From Phycisphaeraceae bacterium (GTDB taxonomy: Bacteria; Planctomycetota; Phycisphaerae; Phycisphaerales; UBA1924): DNA of 64,000 nucleotides. The stretch covers positions 372,001 through 436,000 of the forward strand of contig JAHBXC010000001.1 of assembly GCA_019636675.1 (NCBI GenBank). Reading direction: 5' to 3'. The position numbers and the translations under genes were made by a program. This document shows positions 20,311 to 32,554 of the stretch, piece by piece (the first letter of the stretch is position 1; every line of letters begins with the position of its first letter). Below the pieces are notes generated by a model that saw only the letters and a list, made by a program, of their open reading frames with translations, was not told where the DNA came from and made no database searches.

Positions 20311-22713
20311 TCAGGGGTTGGTCGAGGGCGAGAGCGGCGCGCCGTCGATCGTGGGCGGTTCGGAGGGGAGCGGGTAGATCCAGCGGACAACGGTGCGCCC
20401 CCTGCTCGGGACGGGCTCGTCGTCGATCAGCACCGGGACCGGGCTTGGCGCGTCGCGGAGCTGCCCGACGATGATGACGCAGGGCTGCGTGAGCCACGCG
20501 CTGAGATCGAGCAGGTGCGAGTCGTAGCGTTGCAGCATGCGCTTGGCGACGCCCGACTGGCTGGTGAACTGCGGCGGGCGCAGCGCGGAGTGCCAGCTGA
20601 TCGCCTCGAGGCGCGTCGGGATGTCGCCCCCGACGCCGGTGCGCGCCGCGGCGCCGAACCCGGTCGTTGAGCCGGAGATCTGTTCGGTCAGTCGCTCGAA
20701 GTACCGCTCGGCCGGGTCCCACGCGCTGGGCGGGATCTGCTCGAAATCGAGCGGCGTGTTCGGGTTCCACACATCGGTGAGCCGGGCGGCGGCGACGCGC
20801 CCGAACAGCGGCGCCGCGCCGAGGGGGCCGAGGTCGCCGCGCAGGGGTTTCTGCCCGCGCACGACGATGATGGTGACTTCTTCGAGGGGTGCGGCCATGG
20901 TGTGCATGACCACGCCGCGCAGGCGCGTCCCGCCTTGTTCGTCGCGCACGCTGAGGGGCCCGGAGATGGGCCTCGGGACGCCGACCTCGGCGCGCCCGAG
21001 CCACTCGCCCCGGAGCTGCTTCACGGTGGATCGCGAGGGGACGACGAAGGATGATGGGTCGCGCGCCGGCACGACATAGCCGCGTGTATCGGGGAAGGGT
21101 TTGCCGGTGATGGAGGTGGTGTCGCTCCAGGCGCCGAGGGCCTGGGTCCAGGCGCGCCGGTCTTCGACGGACCCGAGGGAGATTCGCGCGTCGCCGTATT
21201 CGGGAAGCAGCGCGCTGACCCACGTTCGGGCTCGCTGCTCGGGCTGTCCGAACACGTGGTCGAAGTAGGTGAGGTGCTGCGTCTCGGGCTTGGTGGGGCG
21301 CAGCAGCGTCGCGCCGCTCCACGCGGTGATCGCGAACACGAGGATGCTCGCGGCGAAGGCGAGCCACGCGTGGCGCACGAGCCCTTTGGCTTTCAGGATC
21401 GCGTAGCCCCCCGGGCCAGCGATGAGCAGGTAGAGCACGAACACCGCGAGGCCCAGCAGCACGCCGGCGCCGGCGCGCCCTTCCTTGGCGATGACCGCGC
21501 CGATGTCGATGTCCATCCTCGTCGCGTCGAAGAACCGGAAGTCGGCGCGCCCCGCCTGGTCGAGCGCGCGCATCTCGTCGCGCGAGAGCGGCTCGAAGCG
21601 CTTCCCGGTGATGCGATGCCAGAAGTACTGCGGATCGACGCGCGCGCCCAGACGCGGGTCGGAAAGGTCGTAGCCGATGAGCGTGACCATCCCCGCCCCG
21701 TGAATCCGCCGCACGACGACCGGGTCGCCCTGGGGAGTCGCGAGCAGCACCGTCGCCTCGCCCGGCTGTGCGTCCTCGACCGGACGAAGCACATGAACCG
21801 TGGCGTTGTCGGGCAGGGGCGCGCCGCCCCGGGGCTGCAGCAGCGGCGCGTGCAGGTCAAGGTTCACGCCCTCGCGGCGCACTGCGTCGACGCTGGGGAG
21901 CATCGCGTGCAGCGGGTTGGTGCGAGGGTTCGTCCAGGTCTGGCCGGCCGCCGGCAGCGAGACGATCAGGTGGCCCCCTCGCATGACCCACTCACGGATC
22001 GCGTCGGCCTGCGGCTCGCTCAGGGCGCCGGGATCTCCGGAGAACCACGCGAGGGACTCGAACGGCGCGAGGCCCATCCAGCGATCGGGCATCGCCGCCG
22101 GGGCGAGATCGAGCGCGACGCGCACCAGCTCGTGCGCCGTCGCTGCCAGGGTCGCGTCGCTTGGCGAGGGCAGCTCGTAGGCCACCAGCCCCCCTGCCGG
22201 ACTGCGTCCGAGCACGCCGATCACCGGGCGCGTCGGGGGCAGGACGTTCTGCGGCGCCACGCGGTCGGCGGCGAGCTGTCGCCCGACGCCCGTCTGCTCC
22301 GAATCACCGGTCGCGTTCGTATCGAATTCGTGGACAGTGACGGTGAACGCCAGGGTGCGATCGGTCCGCCACGGGAAGAGCCCGTAAAGCCAGACGCCCT
22401 GACGGAGCCCTGGGTTGAGCGTGACGATGCGCTGGAGGAAGGCGGTGTCGCCGTCGGGATCGGGCAGATGGAGACGGACCGCGACGGCGCGTGGGCGATC
22501 GCCGAAGTCGGTGAGCGCGAGACGAACACCGGCCCATTCGCCGGCGCGGACCACTTCTCCCACGCCGAAGGCCTCGACGGCGATGCCGACTTCGGCTGTC
22601 TGGCCCGGGGGGGACCCGACGGCCCCGGCGCCCTGGGCGAGCACGAGCGACGACATTCGCCAGAGACTGGCGAGAACGAGCGTCGTAAGCCACCGGATCG
22701 TCCCGGGTTTCAC
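20311..22713 (-). CDS. large membrane protein with glutamine-amidotransferase-like domain, partner of ABC ATPase
   Basis: This 800-residue protein has a signal peptide, then an extracytoplasmic part of about 380 residues. Within it the block LAWFSGDPGALSEPQADAIREWV followed by GGHLIVSLP matches the GATase-1-like fold seen in GldG/DUF4350-type proteins. Two membrane helices lie at roughly residues 410-470 (VLLGLAVFVLYLLIAG and LAFAASILVFAITAW), followed by another large domain. It has no catalytic triad of a true amidotransferase that I can see. The start is GTG 22713. With the downstream ATPase it resembles the gliding/ABC-2-like Gld pairs, but function is not known. Confidence 0.75.
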   Translation of the reverse strand: MKPGTIRWLTTLVLASLWRMSSLVLAQGAGAVGSPPGQTAEVGIAVEAFGVGEVVRAGEWAGVRLALTDFGDRPRAVAVRLHLPDPDGDTAFLQRIVTLNPGLRQGVWLYGLFPWRTDRTLAFTVTVHEFDTNATGDSEQTGVGRQLAADRVAPQNVLPPTRPVIGVLGRSPAGGLVAYELPSPSDATLAATAHELVRVALDLAPAAMPDRWMGLAPFESLAWFSGDPGALSEPQADAIREWVMRGGHLIVSLPAAGQTWTNPRTNPLHAMLPSVDAVRREGVNLDLHAPLLQPRGGAPLPDNATVHVLRPVEDAQPGEATVLLATPQGDPVVVRRIHGAGMVTLIGYDLSDPRLGARVDPQYFWHRITGKRFEPLSRDEMRALDQAGRADFRFFDATRMDIDIGAVIAKEGRAGAGVLLGLAVFVLYLLIAGPGGYAILKAKGLVRHAWLAFAASILVFAITAWSGATLLRPTKPETQHLTYFDHVFGQPEQRARTWVSALLPEYGDARISLGSVEDRRAWTQALGAWSDTTSITGKPFPDTRGYVVPARDPSSFVVPSRSTVKQLRGEWLGRAEVGVPRPISGPLSVRDEQGGTRLRGVVMHTMAAPLEEVTIIVVRGQKPLRGDLGPLGAAPLFGRVAAARLTDVWNPNTPLDFEQIPPSAWDPAERYFERLTEQISGSTTGFGAAARTGVGGDIPTRLEAISWHSALRPPQFTSQSGVAKRMLQRYDSHLLDLSAWLTQPCVIIVGQLRDAPSPVPVLIDDEPVPSRGRTVVRWIYPLPSEPPTIDGAPLSPSTNP

Positions 22714-22755
22714 GATCGGTAGTGTAGCGGCTCAAGCCGGGTCCCCCTCGGTCCG

Positions 22756-23025
22756 ATGGCCCGTGGGATGTCCCCCTTCTCGCCCGAGATCTGGATCCTG
22801 TTCGCCGGCATCGGCGCCTTCGGGATCGTTGCGATCCTCTACGGTGCTTCGTGCGTGCTGCACCACGAGCTCTCGCGCATCCGGCTCGAGCGCAACGCGC
22901 GTCTCGTGTACGAGGAGTACCTGCGCCGCATGGACGCGATCGCGCGCGGCGAGGCCGAGGTGTCGTCGTCGGGCGAGATCCTGACGCTGCCGCTCGGCGA
23001 TGCCGGGGCGAAGGCCGCGGCCTGA
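22756..23025 (+). CDS. small single-pass membrane protein, hypothetical
   Basis: The 89 residues hold one membrane helix (about 10-32, ILFAGIGAFGIVAILYGAS) and a charged, probably helical tail. ATG 22768 is an alternative start that trims four residues. It is divergent from the 800-residue membrane protein, with start codons 42 bases apart, and ends 7 bases before the convergent peptidase stop. No family is recognised. Confidence 0.65.
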   Translation: MARGMSPFSPEIWILFAGIGAFGIVAILYGASCVLHHELSRIRLERNARLVYEEYLRRMDAIARGEAEVSSSGEILTLPLGDAGAKAAA

Positions 23026-23032
23026 ACGGGGC

Positions 23033-24475
23033 TCAGCGCGGCGTGGCGAACTCTCCGATGAGTCGCGCGTGCGCCTCGCTGCCCAGGTACAGACACGCGA
23101 GTTCGAACTTCTCGTTGGGCGAGTGGACGCGATCGTCCTCGAGCCCGAAGCCCATCAGCACCGACTCGAGCCCCGCCTTCTCGCAGAACAGCCCGACCAC
23201 GGGGATGGAGCCGCCGGACTTGATGAGGACAGGGTCGGCGCCCGACGCGGTCTTGAGCGCGCGGCGTGCGGCCTGGAGGTAGGGCGAATCGGTCGCGACG
23301 GTGGCCGGGGGCCCGCCGCCGTGATCGAGGAATTCCCACTTGCAGCCCGGGGGCGTCTGGGAACTGAGCCACTGGAAGAACTTGTCGCGGATGTCCTTCT
23401 CGCGCTGGTTGGCGACGAGACGGAAGCTGACCTTCGCGCTGGCCTTGCTGGGGATGACGGTTTTGGCGCCGGCGCCCTGGTAGCCGCCGGTGATGCCGTT
23501 GATCTCGGCGGTGGGTCGCGCCCACTCGCGTTCGATCGCGCTCCATCCGTGCTCGCCCAGGTCCGCCTCGGGGGGGAGCCCGATTTTCTTCAACGCCGCG
23601 GCCGGGTTGAAGCCAAGGCGCTTCCACTGCGCGCGCTCCTCGTTGGTGACCTCGGCGACATCGTCGTAGAAGCCGGGGATCGTGATGCGACGGTTCTCGT
23701 CCCAGAGGCGCCCGAGGATGCGCGACAGCTCGTTGAGCGGGTTGGGCGCGCGTCCGCCCCAGAGGCCCGAGTGCAGGTCCTGGTCGGGCCCGTGCAGGAC
23801 GACCTCGGTGTAGGTCAGCCCGCGCATGCCGTAGGTGATCGCCGGCTGCTCGACGCTGGGCATGCCGGTGTCGCTGATGAGGACGACATCGCACTTCTTG
23901 ATGTCGGCGAGGTGATCGTCGATGAAGCGCTCGAGGTTGACGCTGCCGGACTCTTCCTCGCCCTCGATGAGCACGGTGAACTTGACGGGCACGCCGCCGG
24001 CCGCGTCTTTCCACGCGCGCACCGCTTCGAGGAAAGTCGCGACCTGGCCCTTGTCGTCGCACGCGCCGCGGGCGACGATGCGCTCGCCGGGGCCGCCCGG
24101 CACTGCGGGCTTGAGGACGGGCTCGAAGGGATCCTTGGTGTCCCACAGGTCGATCGGGTCGGCGGGCTGGACGTCGTAATGCCCGTAGAAGAGCACGTGC
24201 GGGCCGGCGTACCCGGCCGCGCCCTCGTTGGTCGCCCAGACGATGGGGTTGCCCGGCTTGTCACGCGTGCCGGTCTCGCGCAGCTCTGCCTGGAAGCCGG
24301 CGGCCTTGAGCTGGTCGCGGCACCACTCGGCGGCCTTGCGCGTCGCGTCGCGATACGCCGGGTCTGTCCCGACGCTGGGCATGCGCAGCCAGTCCTTGAG
24401 TCGCCCGACGGATTCCTCGCGTCGCGAGCGCAGCTTCTCGATCACGGCGTCGATGGACTGGGCAACCATGGGCAT
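23033..24475 (-). CDS. M20-family zinc dipeptidase/deacylase
   Basis: This 480-residue metallopeptidase resembles PepV/carnosinase-type M20 enzymes. Metal ligands are visible in FYGHYDVQPADP (His, Asp), GACDDKGQ (bridging Asp), EGEEESGS (catalytic Glu and ligand), SDTGMPS (Asp) and the C-terminal VHSPNEKF (His). The central lid domain (LHSGLWGGRAPNP) is present. No signal peptide is seen, so it is cytoplasmic, likely cleaving dipeptides. ATG 24475 follows GGAG at 9 bases and starts directly before the first helix; long upstream extensions of the frame are low-complexity. Confidence 0.93.
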   Translation of the reverse strand: MPMVAQSIDAVIEKLRSRREESVGRLKDWLRMPSVGTDPAYRDATRKAAEWCRDQLKAAGFQAELRETGTRDKPGNPIVWATNEGAAGYAGPHVLFYGHYDVQPADPIDLWDTKDPFEPVLKPAVPGGPGERIVARGACDDKGQVATFLEAVRAWKDAAGGVPVKFTVLIEGEEESGSVNLERFIDDHLADIKKCDVVLISDTGMPSVEQPAITYGMRGLTYTEVVLHGPDQDLHSGLWGGRAPNPLNELSRILGRLWDENRRITIPGFYDDVAEVTNEERAQWKRLGFNPAAALKKIGLPPEADLGEHGWSAIEREWARPTAEINGITGGYQGAGAKTVIPSKASAKVSFRLVANQREKDIRDKFFQWLSSQTPPGCKWEFLDHGGGPPATVATDSPYLQAARRALKTASGADPVLIKSGGSIPVVGLFCEKAGLESVLMGFGLEDDRVHSPNEKFELACLYLGSEAHARLIGEFATPR

Positions 24476-24534
24476 CAATGAGACTCCGAGCGAGGGGAAG
24501 GAACGGATGATCGCCGGCAGGGACGGCGCGGGTT

Positions 24535-24909
24535 TCAGGAGGATAGTGCCGCGACCGTCGCGAGACTGATCGCCAGGAAGAGTCCTGCGCACACGATCGT
24601 CGCGAGCGAGACGCGCAGCGCGAGCCACGCCGCGGACGATGCGCGTCGCGCCGGGCGTGGGCGAGGGTCGCTCTGCTCGGTGCGCCACGGGCGTAGCTCG
24701 CGAGGCCACCCGTAGTCGGCGGGTTCGCCGAAGCCCTCCATCTCGAGGTAGCTGCGCGCCGGACGCGAGTAGAGGTCTTCGCGGCACTTGGGGCAGGCGA
24801 TGACGAGTCGGCCGCGTGCGCCCTGCAACTCGCCGCCGCGATGCCCGCATCGAGGGCAGAACCTGACCGCTTTGTGGTCGGCATGGGCTGGAGCGGCTCT
24901 CGACGCCAT
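24535..24909 (-). CDS. zinc-ribbon membrane protein, hypothetical
   Basis: This 124-residue protein has two CPxC pairs (FCPRCG and ACPKCRED) spaced like a zinc ribbon and a C-terminal membrane helix (about 97-118). The charged linker suggests a cytoplasmic ribbon tethered to the membrane. It lies 59 bases upstream of the M20 peptidase in the same direction. No named family is recognised. Confidence 0.7.
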   Translation of the reverse strand: MASRAAPAHADHKAVRFCPRCGHRGGELQGARGRLVIACPKCREDLYSRPARSYLEMEGFGEPADYGWPRELRPWRTEQSDPRPRPARRASSAAWLALRVSLATIVCAGLFLAISLATVAALSS

Positions 24910-24940
24910 CGGTTCTAATATAAATCAAACCGGCGGAGAC
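24908..24940. promoter_or_regulatory. AT-rich divergent promoter region
   Basis: TTCTAATATAAATCAAAC (around 24912-24929) is a rare AT-rich patch between the divergent genes at 24909 and 24970. It contains TAATAT and TATAAA hexamers usable as -10 boxes. A matching -35 at standard spacing was not clear in either direction. Confidence 0.4.
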
Positions 24941-24969
24941 TCCAACCCCCCGAACCGGCAGAATCCTGT

Positions 24970-25617
24970 ATGGACCGAACCGGTTCTGATCTCGGCGTCT
25001 GGATCCGCGCGATGCGAGGGCTGGCGGCGCGTTCCGAGCGCTGGGCCGGGGCATCGCCCGGCGCGGATCGCGCCGGCGTGGAGGTCCCCTTCGCGCTCTG
25101 GAGGGCGTCCCTGCGAGACGGCGGCGGCCCGATCCAGTCGCCTCCAGCGGCGGCCGACCCCGACGCGCGACTGTGGTGGGCGCTGGTTTCCGGCGCCCTC
25201 GACGCGTGCGCCGTGATCGACTCGCTCCCTGAGGCCCGGCGCTCCACGGACCGGGGCGCGATCTTCCCACAGGGCCTCTACCGGACCATCGAGGTCTGGA
25301 CAGAATCGGAGCTCGCCTCGCTCCACGCGCTGTGGTGGCACGGGAAAGCACGGGGAGACGCCGCGGCCGTTGCGCGGATGTTCGACGCGGCGCGCTGGCA
25401 CCTCGACAACACCCAGCCCGACAACGCGACGAACCGCCCGTGGGGGGTGCAGGTCTTCCTTGAGCTGGCGTCGATCGACGCGAACCCCGATGCGCGCCTG
25501 TACGCCGAGACGCTGCTGCACAACGCGAACGCGGCCAACGGCGTGCCGGACCCGTTCAGCGCGGAGATCCTGCTCGACGGCGCGGATGCGCTCGAAGCGG
25601 TGATGAACGCGGAGTGA
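24970..25617 (+). CDS. conserved-looking hypothetical protein
   Basis: The 215 residues have no signal peptide or membrane helix and are rich in Trp and Ala helices (ALWWHGKARGDAAAVARMF, AARWHLDN, FLELASIDANPDARLYAETL). The pattern suggests an all-helical, repeat-like fold. The coding character (full codon usage, no low complexity) supports a real gene. It ends 19 bases before the convergent TatA stop. Function unknown. Confidence 0.75.
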   Translation: MDRTGSDLGVWIRAMRGLAARSERWAGASPGADRAGVEVPFALWRASLRDGGGPIQSPPAAADPDARLWWALVSGALDACAVIDSLPEARRSTDRGAIFPQGLYRTIEVWTESELASLHALWWHGKARGDAAAVARMFDAARWHLDNTQPDNATNRPWGVQVFLELASIDANPDARLYAETLLHNANAANGVPDPFSAEILLDGADALEAVMNAE

Positions 25618-25636
25618 ACCCCGGGAGCGCCGCGCC

Positions 25637-25945
25637 TCAGTGCGCGGCGTTGGGCTTGGCCTCGACCTTGGACTCGTCGGCGACGGAGCCCTGCGAGACG
25701 GCGCGGCTGTCGGCCTCGATCGAGCGCTGCTGGGGCGCGGGCGGGCGGGCCGACTCGTTGTGGATCTCGTCCTCGATGCCCTTGACGCCGCGCTTGAACT
25801 CGACGATGGCCTTGCCGACGCTGCGCCCGACCTCGGGCAGGCGCTTGCCGAAGAGCAGCAGGGCGACAACGAGGATCAGGATGATCTCCATGTGCCCGAT
25901 GTTGCCGAGGAAGGCGAGCGTGCTGATCGTGAGAAGCGAAGCCAT
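25637..25945 (-). CDS. tatA: twin-arginine translocase subunit TatA/TatE family
   Basis: This is a 102-residue Tat component. One membrane helix (about 18-33) leads to the FGKRLPEVGRSVGKAIVEFKRG hinge and amphipathic helix, the TatA signature, then a charged disordered tail. Oligomers of TatA form the pore that exports folded proteins. The N terminus is about 10 residues longer than usual. No tatC or tatB is adjacent. Confidence 0.93.
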   Translation of the reverse strand: MASLLTISTLAFLGNIGHMEIILILVVALLLFGKRLPEVGRSVGKAIVEFKRGVKGIEDEIHNESARPPAPQQRSIEADSRAVSQGSVADESKVEAKPNAAH

Positions 25946-26065
25946 GTCGTCTCCGGGGTGGGGTCTCGCGACCGGGAGGCGCGAGGAGGAGGATCGGGGG
26001 ATTCAAGCCGAACGCTCGGGGCGGGTCAACGCGTCACACCGGGCAGTCTGCGCAGGGTTTCATCG

Positions 26066-29169
<3,104 letters not shown>

Positions 29170-29268
29170 CGCTCGGCGCGGGGTTCCCCGAAGAATTCCG
29201 GGTCCGGGGCGGTGTTATCCCCTTCTCGGGCGTTGCGGCGGCGCAGATGCGGGTCACACTCCATTCGG

Positions 29269-29859
29269 ATGCGCAACCTCGAGTGGAAAGCCGAGCTGCT
29301 GGACCCCGACCTCGCGCGATGGGCGCTGGCGCGCTCCGGCGCCGCCTGGATCGAAACCGTGCAGCAGCGCGACACCTTCTATCGCCTGGCCGATTCGCGC
29401 CTGCTGCGCCGGCATGCGGACTTCCACCCGGTGCAGTGGTTCCGGTACTCGCGCGCAGCCACGATCCGGCCTTCGATCAGCGAGATCGAGGTCTTCAGCG
29501 ATTCGCAGGCGGGGCTGCGGTTCGGCGCGCTCCCTCCCCCGATGTTCGCGCAGGTCGAGAAGCGGCGTGAGATGTGGCTCTCGGGCCGAGTGCGCATCAA
29601 CCTCGATGAGGTCGCCTGGCACGGCGCGTTCGTGGAGCTCGAGGTGCGCCTGAGCCCGGCGATCACCCCGAGGGTCGGCTGCGCGATGCTCCGGGGATTG
29701 ATGCGCCTCCTGGGCCCAGCCCTGGGCGAGCCGGTGGCGCACGGGTACGCGGACCTCGCGCAGCGCCGCGCAGCGATGAGTCTTACGCCGGACGACGATC
29801 ACGCGCTCGAAGCATTGTTCGAGAATCCCGCGCACCGACGCCCTCGAACGATCGCGTGA
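29269..29859 (+). CDS. CYTH-domain protein
   Basis: The 196-residue protein opens with NLEWKAELLD, a form of the CYTH ExExK signature with only the last Glu and Lys kept. It continues with DTFYRL, RYSRAATI and RVRINLDEVAWHGAFVELEVRL, the alternating charged strands of the triphosphate tunnel. CYTH enzymes act on triphosphates (thiamine triphosphate, inorganic triphosphate) or, in class IV, cyclise ATP. The specific reaction cannot be assigned. ATG 29269 fits the first strand. It lies about 100 bases after ligA and ends 6 bases before a convergent gene. Confidence 0.8.
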   Translation: MRNLEWKAELLDPDLARWALARSGAAWIETVQQRDTFYRLADSRLLRRHADFHPVQWFRYSRAATIRPSISEIEVFSDSQAGLRFGALPPPMFAQVEKRREMWLSGRVRINLDEVAWHGAFVELEVRLSPAITPRVGCAMLRGLMRLLGPALGEPVAHGYADLAQRRAAMSLTPDDDHALEALFENPAHRRPRTIA

Positions 29860-29865
29860 GCGGGC

Positions 29866-31212
29866 TCAGGGGATGATCGCGACGTTGTGGGCGCCGTCGC
29901 CGACGCCGACGCGCAGCCCGGTGTAGCGCAGCGCGGGGGGCCCGTCCTGCGAGCGATCCACGCGCCAGATCTGCACGACGCCGCGCTCGAAATCGGTGAC
30001 GAGCAGGTGGTCGCCCGTGGCGTCGAAGCTGAGCCCCTGCGGCCCGGCGGGCCCCTCGACTTCCGGCCCGGAGGTGAGCGTGCCGGCGGTTTCGTCGACG
30101 CGCAGGAGCTGGAGCGTGCCCCCGAGCGTGAACGCCGGGTCGGTCTCGCGCAGGAACGACCTTCGGAGGTTGCCGATCGCGACGAGGTCGCCCCGGGGCG
30201 AAACGGCGATGCCCTCGCCGTTCTGCCCGGCGCCGGCGGTCGCGACGACGCGGTGCGCCGGGTCTTCAGCGTCGGCGCCTGCGACGCGGATCATCGAGAC
30301 GGTGGTGTTGGGCGCGCTGACGAGGTAGCGGTCCTGCGAGCGGTCCCATCCGAGGTTGGTGGTGAAGAAGTGACCGCCGCTGGGCGAGAACGCGCCGGTG
30401 TAGGGGAAGTCGCCGACGCGCACGGGGTCGCCGAAGGGGCGCAGCCCGTAGGCGCCCTGGCCCTTGACGATCTCGTAGAAGGCGACGACGTTCGCTCCGA
30501 CGACGGTGACGCCGAGCGTCGCGCCGTCGGGCGAGATCGCGACGCAGGTCGGCTGCGCGCCCGTCGCGGGCATCCCGATGAGCGCCGCTTCCCCGACGCG
30601 CGCGAGGGTGGCGCCGTCGGTGCTGATGAACTGAACGACCTTCTCCGAGCCGCTGAGCACGACGGCGAGCGACCCGTCGCGCGAGAGCGCGACGGTGGTG
30701 GCGGCGGGCCCGACGTCGAGCGTCGCGCTGATGCGCGGCCCTCGCCCGAAGGAGTCGCGCAGATCGACGAGCGTGAGGCGCCCACCCGGCGAGAGGTCTT
30801 CCCACGAGACCGCGTCGCGCGACGCGTGGCCGCGCGTGGAGAGCACGAGCGCGAACCGGCCCTGGGCGTCGACCGCGAGGTTGCGAGGCGGGCCGATCAC
30901 GGAGCTGGACACGCGCGCGCTGCCGAAGCGGGTGCGCTGCTCGCGGTCGCCCGGCTCGGGCAGTGGCAGGCCGATCACGGTCAGCAGGTCGTCGGTGCGC
31001 ATCGCGCCCGAGCCGTCGGGGCCGAAGAGGAAGCCGTCGTCGAACATGGTGATGGCCATGTCGCCGTCGGAGATCGCGACGATGGCGCTCCCGGAGACGC
31101 GGTCGCGCGAGGGCGTCGAGATCACGGGCTGGCCCTCGCCGGCGCAGCCGAGGATCGCCACCGGGGCGGCGAGGGAGAGAGCGGCGAGGGAACGGGCGGT
31201 CGTGGGTCGCAT
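29866..31212 (-). CDS. lipoprotein with YncE-like beta-propeller repeats
   Basis: This 448-residue protein has a signal peptide ending in ILGC (Cys23), a good lipobox. The rest is a run of propeller blades with recurring AISPDGATLGV, AVSPRGDLVAIG and SFDATGDHLLV units, the pattern of YncE/surface-layer-type propellers. It probably sits at the outer membrane in the periplasm. ATG 31212 directly precedes the signal peptide. It lies 28 bases after the pseudouridine synthase gene and may be cotranscribed. Function unknown. Confidence 0.82.
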   Translation of the reverse strand: MRPTTARSLAALSLAAPVAILGCAGEGQPVISTPSRDRVSGSAIVAISDGDMAITMFDDGFLFGPDGSGAMRTDDLLTVIGLPLPEPGDREQRTRFGSARVSSSVIGPPRNLAVDAQGRFALVLSTRGHASRDAVSWEDLSPGGRLTLVDLRDSFGRGPRISATLDVGPAATTVALSRDGSLAVVLSGSEKVVQFISTDGATLARVGEAALIGMPATGAQPTCVAISPDGATLGVTVVGANVVAFYEIVKGQGAYGLRPFGDPVRVGDFPYTGAFSPSGGHFFTTNLGWDRSQDRYLVSAPNTTVSMIRVAGADAEDPAHRVVATAGAGQNGEGIAVSPRGDLVAIGNLRRSFLRETDPAFTLGGTLQLLRVDETAGTLTSGPEVEGPAGPQGLSFDATGDHLLVTDFERGVVQIWRVDRSQDGPPALRYTGLRVGVGDGAHNVAIIP

Positions 31213-31240
31213 GGCGCGTGGAACCTTGTTCGTGGACGAT

Positions 31241-32554
31241 TCACTGCCCGAAGCGGTGCTCGGGCACGGCGGTGTCAAGATCGATCATCGAGCCCGGCGC
31301 GTCAAGGCGCCCCTTCCCGGGCGCGATGGCCCTCAGGATGGCGATGAGCCGGGCCATGTCGTCGGGGACGGGCGCCGTGAACAGCATTGGCGTCTCGGTC
31401 GCAGGGTGTCTGAAGCCGAGCATGCACGCGTGCAGCGCGTGGCGGCGCAGGATCGGCTCGTCGAGCCGGACGCCGAACCGCTCGGACGCCTCGCGGGCGG
31501 CGGCCTTGCTGTGGGCGATGTCTTCGAGGGTCGAGTACTTCCCCCCGTACATGTCGTCGGCGACGATGGGGTTGTCGGAATGCGCGAGGTGCACGCGGAT
31601 CTGGTGCGTCCTGCCGGTTTTGAGCTCGAGCTCGACGAGGGAGTACCCGTCGAACTGCTCGCGCACGCGATAGATGGTGACGGCGGGCTTGCCCAGTTCG
31701 TCGTAGCGGACGACCTGCTTCTCGCGGACGCCCTTCTCGCGCGATGGGCTGGGGCCCAGCGGCACATCGATCACATCGATGGGCGGGCGGAGTTCGCCGT
31801 GGACGACGGCGAGGTATCGCTTCTCGACCTGTCGCTTCTCGAACTGGCGCCCGAGCTTCCAGTGGGTCTCGTCGCGCTTGGCGAAGACGATCACGCCGCT
31901 GGTGTGCCGGTCGAGCCGGTGGACGACCCCGGGTCGGGCAAACTCTTCGCCGACCTTGCTCAGGTCGCCGCCGCGCGCCGACGCGTTGCGGAAGTGCCAC
32001 GCGAGGGCGTTGATCATGGTGCCCGAGAGGTGGCTGCGCGCCGGGTGCACGATGATGTCTGGGGATTTGTTGACGACGAGCAGGTCGTCGTCCTCGTGCA
32101 TGATCGCGAGGGGGATCTCCTGCGCGAGGATTTCTTTGGGGGGCGGGGGCGGGACGATGACGTCGACGACATCGCCCAGGCGCAGGACGGTCGAGGGCTT
32201 GGGCACGCGCGCGTTGACGGTCACCGCTTCGTTCTCGATGAGTCGCTGCAGCTGCGTGCGGCTCATGAACGGGATGCGATCGACGAGGTACTTGTCGAGG
32301 CGCTTCTGCAGGTCGCGAGACAACTGGAAGCGCACGTGCACCGGCCCGTCGTCGTCCGCGGGCTGCTCGATCGCGTCGGCGTCGCGCTCGTCGGTCGACT
32401 CTGGCTCGGGGAGGTCGTCGGCGTGGGCGCGCGACGCGGCCCGGACCGCTTTGGCGTCGAGCTTGCCCCCCGGGTTCAGCAGCGGGTTGTCGGAAGGGTG
32501 CGGGACGACCCTCTCGCGCGGGGGCGGCTTGTTGCCACGCGGCTTGCCGGTCAC
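31241..32554 (-). CDS. RluA/RluD-family pseudouridine synthase
   Basis: This 437-residue enzyme isomerises uridine in RNA, most likely 23S rRNA helix 69 if RluD-like. The N-terminal 75 residues are charged and disordered, then an S4 domain (about 75-140, RLDKYLVDRIPFMSRTQLQRL). The catalytic Asp is in HRLDRHTSG, and KTGRTHQIRVHLA is the second signature. It is over 100 residues longer than E. coli RluD because of the N-terminal and C-terminal additions. The start is GTG 32554, overlapping the upstream stop as GTGA. Confidence 0.93.
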   Translation of the reverse strand: MTGKPRGNKPPPRERVVPHPSDNPLLNPGGKLDAKAVRAASRAHADDLPEPESTDERDADAIEQPADDDGPVHVRFQLSRDLQKRLDKYLVDRIPFMSRTQLQRLIENEAVTVNARVPKPSTVLRLGDVVDVIVPPPPPKEILAQEIPLAIMHEDDDLLVVNKSPDIIVHPARSHLSGTMINALAWHFRNASARGGDLSKVGEEFARPGVVHRLDRHTSGVIVFAKRDETHWKLGRQFEKRQVEKRYLAVVHGELRPPIDVIDVPLGPSPSREKGVREKQVVRYDELGKPAVTIYRVREQFDGYSLVELELKTGRTHQIRVHLAHSDNPIVADDMYGGKYSTLEDIAHSKAAAREASERFGVRLDEPILRRHALHACMLGFRHPATETPMLFTAPVPDDMARLIAILRAIAPGKGRLDAPGSMIDLDTAVPEHRFGQ